Source of the DNA: JAWBSP01 sp964632175
GTDB lineage: Archaea; Hadarchaeota; Hadarchaeia; Hadarchaeales; JAWBSP01
Length of the DNA: 11,412 nt
NCBI GenBank assembly: GCA_964632175.1
Contig: CAZWBJ010000026.1
Location: 1 to 11,412, forward strand
Direction of reading: 5' to 3'
Below are positions 1 to 6,457 of this stretch, in pieces (position 1 is the first letter of the stretch; each line of letters opens with the position of its first letter). The notes beneath the pieces were generated by a model, which saw only the letters and a list, made by a program, of their open reading frames with translations, searched no databases and was not told the DNA's origin. Both the position numbers and the translations under genes were made by a program.

Positions 1-101
1 TTGCTGAGGGTACTTGGCGGAAGAGTCTACCTGCAGGTATGGAAACTGAAAAATACTTCCTAAATGTCCAATGCGACTTGAATGAGCAGGCTCTCACCGT
101 T
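1..101. other. Left-edge segment, no gene assigned
   Basis: This short segment is visibly less GC-rich than the rest. Two plus-strand frames are open from the left edge, one closing at TAA 61-63 (last residues WKLKNTS) and one closing at TAG 108-110 (last residues LTVLG). Either could be the 3' end of a gene entering from the left and converging on the platform-protein gene, but 20-35 codons are too few to choose. One minus-strand frame is also open throughout. Bases left of the window would settle it. Confidence 0.3.
48..56 (-). terminator. Possible T-run terminator of the minus-strand operon
   Basis: Read on the minus strand this is GTATTTTTC, with five T's at 53-49, about 50 nt past the TAG stop of the platform-protein gene at 102. 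Archaeal RNA polymerase commonly terminates at short T-runs without a hairpin. The run is short and no stem precedes it, so the call is tentative. Confidence 0.3.
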
Positions 102-1838
102 CTAGGCTAGGGAAGAAAAGAAGAGGAGCGAGCCCAGGTAAACGGAGGTGGAGAGGAAGGCTGTCTTCCCCATGGAGTGTAGTGCCGTCGCCCTATCCCC
201 CGGAGCAGTTATTCCGGAAATGTACCTCGCGACGCTCAGGCTCAGGCTGAGGGAAAGCAGCCCCACGAGAAGGGGAAGGAGGGGCAGCTGGGAGGGAGGC
301 GGGCTGGAGAAGAGGAGCCACTCGGCCGGCACCGAGGAGGCGAGCTTGGCAAAGGTTCCCACCACCCAAACCGAGACCGAGCACACGAGGGGGAGCAGGA
401 CGATGGAGATCATCCAGAGGTTTGAAACGGCCTCCCTCATCCTCTCCCTGAACCTCCTCTCCACCCTCTCCAGCCTCTCCACCACTTCCGAGGCCCCCCG
501 CAGCGCGCTCGCGGCGGCCGACTCGCTCCTCCGCCTGAGCTCAAGGGAAATCTCGAGGATCCCCGAGGTGAGGGGATCCCCCGGCACGTTACCCTCCTCG
601 AAGAAGGCAGAGTACGGGTCAAGCGCCCTGGCCTGCATCAGGGTCGAGACCTTCCTGAGCTCCGGACCTATCCTCCTGAAGAGCGTGCCGGCCTCCCGAA
701 GGACCTCCCCGAAGGTTCTTCCCTCCTCCATCTTCTCGCCCAGAAAGGAGACCAGCCTCCTCCACTCCGCCCGCGATTTCTCTTCCTCTCTTCTGAGTTT
801 CAGGACGTTTCGGGTCTTCAGAAAGCAGAAGAGGGCGAGCGAAACCCCGGTCCCCCAGACCAGCCAGAGGAGGGAGCGCGTGGCCGGGTAGGAGAAGCCG
901 AGGAAGCAGGCGACGGAGGGCAGCAGCGCCCTGGAGGTTGACGCTAGAGTGAAGGAGGGCAGGGGCAGGAGAAGGGGCCTCTTCCTCAGGGCCAGCGAAA
1001 GGAAGATCCAGAAGGCTAGGGAGAGGGAGGCTATGGAGAGCAGGTAGAAGGAGAGGGTGAACCCGCCGAGCCCCAGCATCCCGAAGAGGGGGGAAAGCCC
1101 TATCACCAGCACCACGGCGAGGGAGCCGAAGGAGAGGAAATGGATGGTGGGGGAGACCATCCTGCCCAGACCCTCCTCCGCCTCCCCCTCCACCTCCTCT
1201 ATCAGCCTGTTCAGGGTCCTCTCCAGCGAGGCGACCCGGGAGGGCTCGTCGGCGGAGTTCTGGGAGCGGAGGAGGTCGAGGAGAGCCTCGCTAACCCTCT
1301 CATCGAGCTCCGCCCATTCCCTAGAGAGATGAAGGAGGGCCTCACCCGTCCCGCGGAACTCTCCCCTCTCGAGGGCGAGAAGCACCCGCCTTAGGTCGGA
1401 GGAGAGTCTCCCCCCAGTTTTGGAGGCATGCACCATGGCCCTCCGGAGGTCGGGGTGGTGGAGGAGGTTGAAGGAGAGGACGAGGAGGGTGTATATGGCA
1501 CTCCCCCTCGCCCTGCTCATTCCCTGTCCGGCCAGCACGGAGGGGTAGAGCTGGAAGAAGAGGAAGGAGGGGAGGCAGAGCAGGAGGAGCCCCAGCAGGA
1601 AGAGGAGGAGAACCGAACTCGGGTCCCAAAAGAAAAGGAGGGATAGAGAAAGAAGGGCGACCGCCGAGAGCGGGAGAAGAAGGGAGAGGAGGAGGCCGGC
1701 GGCGAACTCCTCATCCCGGAGGTTCAGCCCGGCTCGTTTGAGCTCCCTCCTGGTCTCCTCCTTCAGCCTGTACTCCCTTATGGGAAGGATCCTGCTGGCA
1801 GCCCTGCAGAAACCGGAGTAGCTCAGCCGCACAGCCAC
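102..1838 (-). CDS. Type II secretion system F / TadC-ArlJ-like platform membrane protein
   Basis: A 578-residue multi-pass membrane protein, the inner-membrane platform on which a pilus-type ATPase acts. Hydrophobic segments lie at about 47-69, 75-98, 231-254, 259-283, 303-318, 322-340, 472-497, 515-538 and 555-577. Two basic/acidic cytoplasmic stretches (about 105-230 and 342-470) separate them, which is the duplicated T2SSF layout of archaeal ArlJ/TadC proteins; the length suits that family. It directly follows the ATPase and overlaps it, the usual ATPase-platform order. Start choice: the outermost start is GTG at 1838 (numbering used here), but a purine-rich GGAGGG at 1845-1840 is only 1 nt from it and 7 nt from a second in-frame GTG at 1832. 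Initiation at 1832 (576 aa) is therefore more likely. The family call is firm; whether the system makes a pilus, an archaellum-like filament or secretes protein cannot be told from this gene. Confidence 0.88.
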   Translation of the reverse strand: MAVRLSYSGFCRAASRILPIREYRLKEETRRELKRAGLNLRDEEFAAGLLLSLLLPLSAVALLSLSLLFFWDPSSVLLLFLLGLLLLCLPSFLFFQLYPSVLAGQGMSRARGSAIYTLLVLSFNLLHHPDLRRAMVHASKTGGRLSSDLRRVLLALERGEFRGTGEALLHLSREWAELDERVSEALLDLLRSQNSADEPSRVASLERTLNRLIEEVEGEAEEGLGRMVSPTIHFLSFGSLAVVLVIGLSPLFGMLGLGGFTLSFYLLSIASLSLAFWIFLSLALRKRPLLLPLPSFTLASTSRALLPSVACFLGFSYPATRSLLWLVWGTGVSLALFCFLKTRNVLKLRREEEKSRAEWRRLVSFLGEKMEEGRTFGEVLREAGTLFRRIGPELRKVSTLMQARALDPYSAFFEEGNVPGDPLTSGILEISLELRRRSESAAASALRGASEVVERLERVERRFRERMREAVSNLWMISIVLLPLVCSVSVWVVGTFAKLASSVPAEWLLFSSPPPSQLPLLPLLVGLLSLSLSLSVARYISGITAPGDRATALHSMGKTAFLSTSVYLGSLLFFSSLA

Positions 1839-3805
1839 TCCCTCCAGCGCGGGAGGGGATCGACCTCCTCCTTCAGAAGGCTGAAGTAATAGTCGTAGGC
1901 GGCTGTGACAAAGGGCAGTTCGAGGCAGCAGCTGTTTCTCTCCCCCAGCCTGACGAGGGTGGACTTCATGAGGGCCTCGGAGAGGAGTCTCTGAAGCAGC
2001 TCTTCCTCCCCCAAGCCCAGTTTCTTGGCGGCTGAGAACAGGAGGGAGCTGCCGCCCTCCTCGGGTGGAACGAGCTGCAGTTTTCTTACCTCCTGCTGCT
2101 CCAGCTCGAACTCTTTGGAGTCCACTCTCCGCAGCACCCTTGGATCACCCTTGAGGATGTTGGACCTGAGGCTGTCGGAGGGCCTGTCGTACAGGAAGAG
2201 CGGCAACCGGCTGCCGTCCTTCCTCACCTCTGTTATTTCGGTGATCCTCCTCACCACCCCCCTCCTGCCCTCGAACTTCTCGCAGTGGATGAGGAGGTCG
2301 AGAAAGCGGAGCTCCCCCTCGCTCAATCCTATCTGCTGGGTTAGAATGACCACCAGCTCCTCCACCGATCTCGCATGCATGCTCAGGATGACGGGCTGTC
2401 CCTGTCTGGCGGCCGCCCCGACCGCCGGCTTTATGGCCTCCCTCTGCCTGACCTCGGAGAAGAGCCAGTAGGCCGGACCGCCCCTCAGGAAGGCCTCTAT
2501 AAGGCGCTCCAATCCCGCGGGCTCCCTCACCCTCACGTCCGTGACCCTGTACCCCTGGGAGACGAAATCTTGTATGTGGAGCTCCTCCGTATCCTGAAAG
2601 ACCACCACCTTGCTGCCCCTGCCGATCTCGGGGAGGTAGGTCTCGAGCTGGGAGGTCTTGGCCGTTCCCATCCCCCCGAGGATGGAGGCGCTCGCTCCGA
2701 GCCTCAGGAGGTTGGAGAGGAAAGAGCTGGCGAGGGGGGTGAGGGTGCCCAAGTGGATGAAGAGGGGCTGGGTCCAAGGTCTACTCCTCCGCTTCCTTAT
2801 GCTCAGGCTGAGGCCGGCGGTCCGGGTGGCAAACACGCGCAGGCCCAGCTCCGGTATTTCAGCATCCAGATGGGGGTGGAATTCGTCGAACCTCCTCCCC
2901 TCCCTGCTGGCGAGGGCATCGGTGAGCCCCAGGAGCTCTGAGGTTTCCAGATAAATCCCGGTCTCGCACCGGCCCCAGGTGCAGTGCTCCACCACCACCG
3001 GCTGCAGCTCGGCGGGGGGCTCCACCCCAATGTCCGTGAGGAAGTCGTCCCTGGAGAGGGGCTCGAAGACCCCATACCTCGGCCACCTCACCAGAATTCT
3101 GGCGGCCTGCAGGAGCTCCCCCTCGCTGTACTGCCTTGAGAGCTCAGACATCCTCCGGAGATAGAGCCTCTCCAGGAACCTTTCAACCTCCTCGGGCCTG
3201 GAGAGATCCACCCCCTCCGGGACCCTCTCGATGCCCTGGCGGTAGGCGAGGTACATGAGCCTCACGAGACCCGGGGGAAGCCTGAATTCGGGGAGCTCGA
3301 GTTCGTAGAAGGGGGTGGAAGCGCCAACCTGCTCGTAAATCCTCACCCTTCCCCCTCCGCTAAGGGGGTAGCTTTCCGCCAGCCTCCTTGGGTGCCTAGA
3401 GCCCAGCCAGACCCCTCCGACGAAGAAGGGCTTGATGGAGCAACCGAAGACCTCCTCGTAGTTCCTTGGATGGAGGCCCCACTGCTCGACCAGGAATCTG
3501 ATCTCTCTCAGGCCCAGTTCCTCCAAAAGTCTGGTCTCGTGCGGGTTGGTCCTCACCCTAGAGAGCACTTCCGGTTTCAGGCCGGCGGAGGCTATCCTCT
3601 TGGCCAGCTCGGAAAGTCTGGAGGTGCAGTAAACCCGGTGATAGGCCTTTCTGAGAACCACCCGCTGAACGGGTTCGATGGCCGCCAGTCCCTCCAGCAC
3701 GCATCTCCTGCACTCCCCGCTGAGCAGGCTCGCGAGTTGGGGGCAACCGTGACACTCGAAATCGGCGATGGAGAGCGGTCCCGAGTGTCTGACGGAGGGC
3801 CTCAC
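1823..3805 (-). CDS. Type II/IV secretion system ATPase (ArlI/GspE/TadA-like), atypical motifs
   Basis: A 660-residue cytoplasmic hexameric ATPase expected to power filament assembly or secretion. Near the N-terminus are two CxxC pairs (C18/C21 and C32/C35), a likely zinc site as seen in several archaeal secretion ATPases. The C-terminal half carries the motor motifs in family order: a Walker A region at 377-385 (GGMGTAKTS), an Asp-box at 401-410 (VVFQDTEELH), a Walker B region at 447-456 (WLFSEVRQRE) and a His-box at 471-480 (PVILSMHARS, H477). Several normally constant positions differ: Ala382 sits where Walker A has Gly before Lys383-Thr384, Gln404 replaces the Glu of the Asp-box Glu-Asp pair, and Ser450 replaces the Gly before Walker B Glu451. 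Lys383, Thr384, Glu451 and His477 remain, so activity is possible. The start is GTG at 3805, giving a GTGA overlap with the upstream gene; the stop overlaps the platform gene. The length is somewhat above typical ArlI, with an extra C-terminal region of about 100 residues. Confidence 0.9.
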   Translation of the reverse strand: MRPSVRHSGPLSIADFECHGCPQLASLLSGECRRCVLEGLAAIEPVQRVVLRKAYHRVYCTSRLSELAKRIASAGLKPEVLSRVRTNPHETRLLEELGLREIRFLVEQWGLHPRNYEEVFGCSIKPFFVGGVWLGSRHPRRLAESYPLSGGGRVRIYEQVGASTPFYELELPEFRLPPGLVRLMYLAYRQGIERVPEGVDLSRPEEVERFLERLYLRRMSELSRQYSEGELLQAARILVRWPRYGVFEPLSRDDFLTDIGVEPPAELQPVVVEHCTWGRCETGIYLETSELLGLTDALASREGRRFDEFHPHLDAEIPELGLRVFATRTAGLSLSIRKRRSRPWTQPLFIHLGTLTPLASSFLSNLLRLGASASILGGMGTAKTSQLETYLPEIGRGSKVVVFQDTEELHIQDFVSQGYRVTDVRVREPAGLERLIEAFLRGGPAYWLFSEVRQREAIKPAVGAAARQGQPVILSMHARSVEELVVILTQQIGLSEGELRFLDLLIHCEKFEGRRGVVRRITEITEVRKDGSRLPLFLYDRPSDSLRSNILKGDPRVLRRVDSKEFELEQQEVRKLQLVPPEEGGSSLLFSAAKKLGLGEEELLQRLLSEALMKSTLVRLGERNSCCLELPFVTAAYDYYFSLLKEEVDPLPRWREWLCG

Positions 3806-4017
3806 CCTTCAGCGAAGGGCCTTCTCGTCTTCCCCCTCACGATCCCGCCCTTCTGCTCCGGCTGGGGGAAGGGAGGAGGCGGGACTGGCGATTGGCCCAC
3901 GGTTCGCTCCAGTGCCTCCACCCGGGCCTCCAGATCCTTTACCCGCTGGAAGAGTGCTGCGAACTCGTCTGAGAGATCCTCCCTCGGAGCTTCCTCAGCT
4001 TTTTTGCGCCTGAACAT
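3802..4017 (-). CDS. Small coiled-coil protein, unknown function
   Basis: A 71-residue protein between the small membrane protein and the secretion ATPase. It opens with a basic patch (MFRRKK), then an amphipathic helix at about 14-40 with heptad-like spacing (FQRVKDLEARVEALERTVG), then a proline-rich linker at about 44-51 and a basic tail. No signal peptide or membrane segment is visible, so it should be cytoplasmic. The start is ATG at 4017, chosen because GAGGGG lies 6 nt upstream and the ATG overlaps the previous stop in a TGATG junction. The frame stays open farther upstream but that stretch is out-of-frame sequence of the neighbouring membrane-protein gene. The stop overlaps the ATPase start (GTGA). 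Position suggests a regulator or adaptor of the motor, but I recognise no family. Confidence 0.7.
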   Translation of the reverse strand: MFRRKKAEEAPREDLSDEFAALFQRVKDLEARVEALERTVGQSPVPPPPFPQPEQKGGIVRGKTRRPFAEG

Positions 4018-4361
4018 CACGAACCCCTCAACCAGAGGAGGAGGGGGGGCAAAAGCACCAGGATGAAACCTGTCACGGCCATCACCGTTCTGCTGGGGAG
4101 GGAGTAGAGCCCGCTCGCCGACTGACAGAGGACTGCCACCCCCAGAGAGGAAATGACCGGTGTCATGGCTTTCAGGGGAGAATCGTTCATCCACTCGCGG
4201 AAGGTGTCGCCCAAGATGGCCAGATAGCCTGTCACGAGCGCAAGGCCCAGAAAGATCAAGCCCCCGTCGAAAAGGTTGGAGGGGGAGGGCGAGACACCTT
4301 CGAAGAGCAGGATCATTCCGGCAAAGAGCGAGGCAAGGGCCAGCGGTACCCTCCGGTTCAT
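4017..4361 (-). CDS. Four-helix membrane protein, unknown function
   Basis: About 114 residues from ATG 4361 (118 if GTG 4373 is used). Hydrophobic segments, numbered from the longer form, lie at about 10-25, 36-54, 70-87 and 96-115, joined by short loops, with a basic N-terminus (RMNRR) pointing to an inside start. No catalytic or binding motif is visible and I do not recognise the family. It is the first gene of the four-gene secretion operon and overlaps the coiled-coil gene by one base. Start choice: GTG 4373 has GAGGGG only 1 nt before it, too close to work well; ATG 4361 has it 13 nt away but lies near the expected leaderless distance from a TATA-like box at 4387-4380. Possible roles include a membrane anchor or accessory of the platform; this is inferred only from position. 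Confidence 0.65.
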   Translation of the reverse strand: MNRRVPLALASLFAGMILLFEGVSPSPSNLFDGGLIFLGLALVTGYLAILGDTFREWMNDSPLKAMTPVISSLGVAVLCQSASGLYSLPSRTVMAVTGFILVLLPPLLLWLRGS

Positions 4362-4379
4362 TCTGAAGTTCACGCCCCT

Positions 4380-4387
4380 CTATAAGA
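4380..4387 (-). promoter_or_regulatory. Possible TATA box for the secretion operon
   Basis: On the minus strand the gap between the divergent genes reads TCTTATAG. Its first base is 26 nt before ATG 4361, slightly short of a standard archaeal TATA-to-start distance for a leaderless message. The gap to dph6 is so short that the same bases lie directly before the dph6 start, where they are too close to serve as its TATA box. Confidence 0.3.
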
Positions 4388-4389
4388 GG

Positions 4390-5043
4390 ATGGGGATAAC
4401 TGGGGTCCTGGTCAGCGGTGGCAAGGACTCAACCTTCGCCCTCAAGTCTGTTCTCGAGCATGGACGCTCCCGGGTGCTTCTCATTTCAGCCCTTCCCGGG
4501 AGAGAGGATTCTTGGATGTTTCACACCCCCAACCTTTCCCTCATGGACAGGTTCGCCGAATGCATCGGGCTCCCCCTGCTCAAGGTCGGGGTGAGCGGTG
4601 AGAAGGAGAGGGAAGTGGAAGAACTCGCCTCCGCCCTCCGAAGGCTGGAACTGGAAGCGCTAGTCAGCGGGGCGATTGCCTCGAGCTATCAAAAGAAGAG
4701 GATTGACGGGGTCTGCCTCTCCCTCGGCATCAGGCACGTTGCACCCCTTTGGGGAAGGGATCCCGTGGAAGTGCTGAAGGAGGAGATCGCGGCGGGGATG
4801 GAAATCATCGTGACATCGGTATCGGCGGAGGGGCTGGGGGAGGACTGGCTGGGGAGGAGGCTGGACGAACAGGCGGTGGAGGAGCTCCTGTCCCTTTCCA
4901 AGAAATTCGGCTTCAATCCGGCAGGGGAGGGGGGAGAATACGAGACGCTGGTGCTGAACGCTCCCTTCTTCAAACACAGGCTTGAAGTAAGGGAAGTTAA
5001 GAGAGAATGGCTAAAAACCAGAGGGGTGCTGAGGCTGGCGTAG
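4390..5043 (+). CDS. dph6: Diphthine--ammonia ligase (archaeal ATP_bind_4 family)
   Basis: A 217-residue cytoplasmic ATP-dependent amidase of the adenine-nucleotide alpha-hydrolase type, expected to perform the last diphthamide step: converting diphthine on the translation factor aEF2 to diphthamide with ATP and ammonium. The PP-loop SGGKDS is at residues 9-14. The family-specific region GEGGEYETLVLNAP is at about 179-192, and the conserved GAIASSYQKKRID region at about 94-106. Length fits the archaeal single-domain form. ATG 4390 is chosen because the protein then begins right before the PP-loop strand, as in homologues; the upstream open frame lies antisense to the membrane-protein gene. 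No well-spaced ribosome site is seen, so the message may be leaderless. The deacetylase-family gene starts inside its 3' end. Confidence 0.92.
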   Translation: MGITGVLVSGGKDSTFALKSVLEHGRSRVLLISALPGREDSWMFHTPNLSLMDRFAECIGLPLLKVGVSGEKEREVEELASALRRLELEALVSGAIASSYQKKRIDGVCLSLGIRHVAPLWGRDPVEVLKEEIAAGMEIIVTSVSAEGLGEDWLGRRLDEQAVEELLSLSKKFGFNPAGEGGEYETLVLNAPFFKHRLEVREVKREWLKTRGVLRLA

Positions 5044-6029
5044 CGGTGGTCTACTCGGAGGACTTCCTCAGGCATGACCCCGGACCCCATCATCCCGAGA
5101 GTCCCCAGAGGCTTGAGGCGATAGTCGCGGCCCTGAGGAAAAGCGGCCTGTGGCAGAACCTCACCCTTCTCCAGCCGAGGATGGCCGAGGAGAAAGAGAT
5201 CCTCATGGTTCACGAGCGCCCCTACCTGGAGCTCCTGAAACGGCTCTGTGAAAGGGAAGTTCCGCTGGACAGCGATACTCCCACCAGACGGAGGACCTAC
5301 GAGTTCTCCCTTCTGGCCGCGGGAGGGGCGCTTGTCGGGGCGAAGGAAGTGTTGGAGGAGGGGAGGAGTTGCTTCTGCCTCGTGCGCCCGCCCGGTCACC
5401 ACGCTTCCAGACGGAGGGGTGCGGGCTTCTGTTATCTCAACAACGCCGCCATCGCCGCGGCCTGGGTGAGAGAAAGGGGAGTCAGGAGAGTCCTCATCCT
5501 CGATTTGGATGCCCACTGCGGGGACGGGACGGAGGAGATATTTTATTCTGATCCGGACGTGCTCTACATATCCCTCCATCAGGATCCGAGCGCCTTCTAC
5601 CCCGGAACGGGATTCGTCTGGCAGGTGGGGGAGGGGGAAGGGGAGGGATATACGGTGAACGTTCCCATGCCCCCGGGCTCCGGGGATGCCGAGTACGCGG
5701 CCGCCCTCCAAGAGGTCTTCGAGCCACTCTACGCACAGTTCAAGCCGGAAATGTTGATCGTTTCGATGGGTTTCGACGCCCACCGTGAGGATCCCCTGAC
5801 CTCCCTCCAGCTCTCCTCCACCTCCTTCGGCTGGCTGGCGTGGGCCGTGGTGAGGAAGGGACCGGCGCTCTTCGTGCTCGAGGGGGGATACAACCTGAGG
5901 GGGATGGCCGAGGGAGCCTGCAACGTCTTCAGGGCGATGCTCGGGGAGGAGTTTGAGATGCCGCAACCGAAGAGACCGGCGGTGATAGAGGAGGTTAAGA
6001 GAACGCTGGGGGAGTACTGGCGGTTCTGA
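5007..6029 (+). CDS. Histone deacetylase family protein (zinc-dependent deacetylase)
   Basis: A 340-residue cytoplasmic enzyme of the arginase/deacetylase fold. It has the full catalytic set: the paired histidines of RPPGHHA (H131, H132), GFCYLNN at 140-146, zinc ligands D168 and H170 in LDLDAHCGDGT, the third ligand D257 in SMGFDAH, and the catalytic-type Tyr295 in LEGGYN. N-terminal HDPGPHHPESPQRL at 23-36 is also typical. In archaea such enzymes may remove acetyl groups from chromatin proteins, metabolic enzymes (AcuC-like) or acetylpolyamines; the substrate cannot be told here. ATG 5007 overlaps dph6 by 37 nt. A GTG at 5046, 2 nt after the dph6 stop, would begin the protein right at the first conserved strand (VYSEDF), with a purine-rich GAGGGGTGCTGAGG ahead of it; that shorter 327-aa form is a serious alternative. 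Probably co-transcribed with dph6. Confidence 0.93.
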   Translation: MAKNQRGAEAGVAVVYSEDFLRHDPGPHHPESPQRLEAIVAALRKSGLWQNLTLLQPRMAEEKEILMVHERPYLELLKRLCEREVPLDSDTPTRRRTYEFSLLAAGGALVGAKEVLEEGRSCFCLVRPPGHHASRRRGAGFCYLNNAAIAAAWVRERGVRRVLILDLDAHCGDGTEEIFYSDPDVLYISLHQDPSAFYPGTGFVWQVGEGEGEGYTVNVPMPPGSGDAEYAAALQEVFEPLYAQFKPEMLIVSMGFDAHREDPLTSLQLSSTSFGWLAWAVVRKGPALFVLEGGYNLRGMAEGACNVFRAMLGEEFEMPQPKRPAVIEEVKRTLGEYWRF

Positions 6030-6038
6030 CGCTGCCGG

Positions 6039-6049
6039 TAATAGTAAAA
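6039..6049 (+). promoter_or_regulatory. Likely TATA box of tRNA-His
   Basis: TAATAGTAAAA is the AT-rich stretch centred about 22-24 nt before the G-1 of the tRNA at 6066, near the normal archaeal TATA position for a transcript beginning at or just before the mature 5' end. Confidence 0.5.
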
Positions 6050-6066
6050 CTCACGAGTTATTGATG

Positions 6067-6138
6067 GCCAAGGTGGTGTAGCGGTTAGCATCCGGGCCTG
6101 TGGAGCCCGTGACCCGGGTTCGAATCCCGGCCTTGGCC
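6067..6138 (+). tRNA. tRNA-His (anticodon GTG)
   Basis: It folds into a full cloverleaf. The acceptor stem GCCAAGG (6067-6073) pairs with CCTTGGC (6131-6137). The D arm is GTGT/GCAT, with G-T pairs. The anticodon stem CGGGC/GCCCG encloses loop CTGTGGA with anticodon GTG at 6100-6102. The T arm CCGGG/CCCGG encloses TTCGAAT. The base before the acceptor stem is G (6066) and the discriminator is C (6138), the G-1:C73 pair that marks tRNA-His. Here G-1 is encoded in the DNA. No intron is present. The 3' CCA is not encoded (CC then T). Confidence 0.96.
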
Positions 6139-6139
6139 C

Positions 6140-6409
6140 CTACGGAGAGAGTTCGAGCGCCTTCTTCGGGATCCCCTTTTTGATGAGGTCGAGCTTCTCC
6201 TCCTTCCTCATTCTTTTAACCTCGGCCTCCCTTCTTCTGGCCTCCCTCAGCGTGGGGAACTCCTCCGCGTAGACCAGCCTGAGCGACCTCCATCCTTTGG
6301 TGGAGCGAGCGCTTTGAGAGAAGTGCTGTTGCAAGCGCCTGCGCAGGTTGGCGGTGCAACCCGTGTAGACTCTTCCCCTCTCGTCCATGAGGAGGTAGAC
6401 CCAAGGCAT
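6140..6409 (-). CDS. GIY-YIG nuclease domain protein (UPF0213/YhbQ-like)
   Basis: An 89-residue single-domain protein of the small GIY-YIG nuclease superfamily. The two core strands appear as WVYLL (3-7) and VYTGCT (14-19), followed by the helix NLRRRLQQH (21-29) with the conserved Arg, and a later helix with Glu61 (REAEVK) at the usual metal-binding position. A lysine-rich C-terminus (KRMRKEEKLDLIKKG) matches the family. These proteins act on DNA in repair-like roles, poorly defined in archaea. ATG 6409 gives the standard start just before the first strand; the longer open frame upstream is antisense to the next gene. The gene converges on tRNA-His: its TAG stop (6142-6140) is one base beyond the tRNA discriminator. 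Confidence 0.85.
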   Translation of the reverse strand: MPWVYLLMDERGRVYTGCTANLRRRLQQHFSQSARSTKGWRSLRLVYAEEFPTLREARRREAEVKRMRKEEKLDLIKKGIPKKALELSP

Positions 6410-6426
6410 CAACCGACTTGTTTCTC

Positions 6427-6435
6427 CTTTAAAAG
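6427..6435. promoter_or_regulatory. Shared TATA-like box between divergent genes
   Basis: CTTTAAAAG sits alone in the 48-nt gap between the GIY-YIG gene (start 6409, minus) and the first pilin-like gene (start 6458, plus). It is nearly palindromic. Its first T is 30 nt before ATG 6458, fitting a leaderless message; on the other strand the first T is 25 nt before ATG 6409, somewhat short. Service to the plus-strand operon is the better supported role. Confidence 0.55.
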
Positions 6436-6457
6436 GGTGCTCCCTCCAAGAGACGCG

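Noticed and set aside
236..250. Short repeated CTCAGG/CTGAGG units, also near 2800
   Set aside because: The first encodes a Leu-Ser run in a membrane helix; the units are too short and scattered to be a repeat element.
148..891. Plus-strand open frame of 247 codons opposite the platform-protein gene
   Set aside because: Ser/Arg/Pro-rich low-complexity translation; the minus frame gives a coherent multi-pass membrane protein.
3392..4066. Plus-strand open frame of 224 codons
   Set aside because: Antisense to the ATPase and the coiled-coil gene; no domain and low-complexity composition.
4018..4194. Upstream extension of the coiled-coil gene to an ATG at 4194
   Set aside because: The extra 59 residues are out-of-frame sequence of the overlapping membrane-protein gene; ATG 4017 has a well-spaced ribosome site.
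4689..5966. Long antisense open frame (425 codons, minus strand)
   Set aside because: It lies opposite dph6 and the deacetylase, both with complete catalytic motifs on the plus strand. It is a by-product of GC-rich codon use.
6178..6280. Possible C/D box RNA (TGATGA near 6181, CTGA near 6275)
   Set aside because: The boxes are about 90 nt apart, far longer than archaeal C/D RNAs, no inner boxes or closing stem are seen, and the region codes for the nuclease on the other strand.
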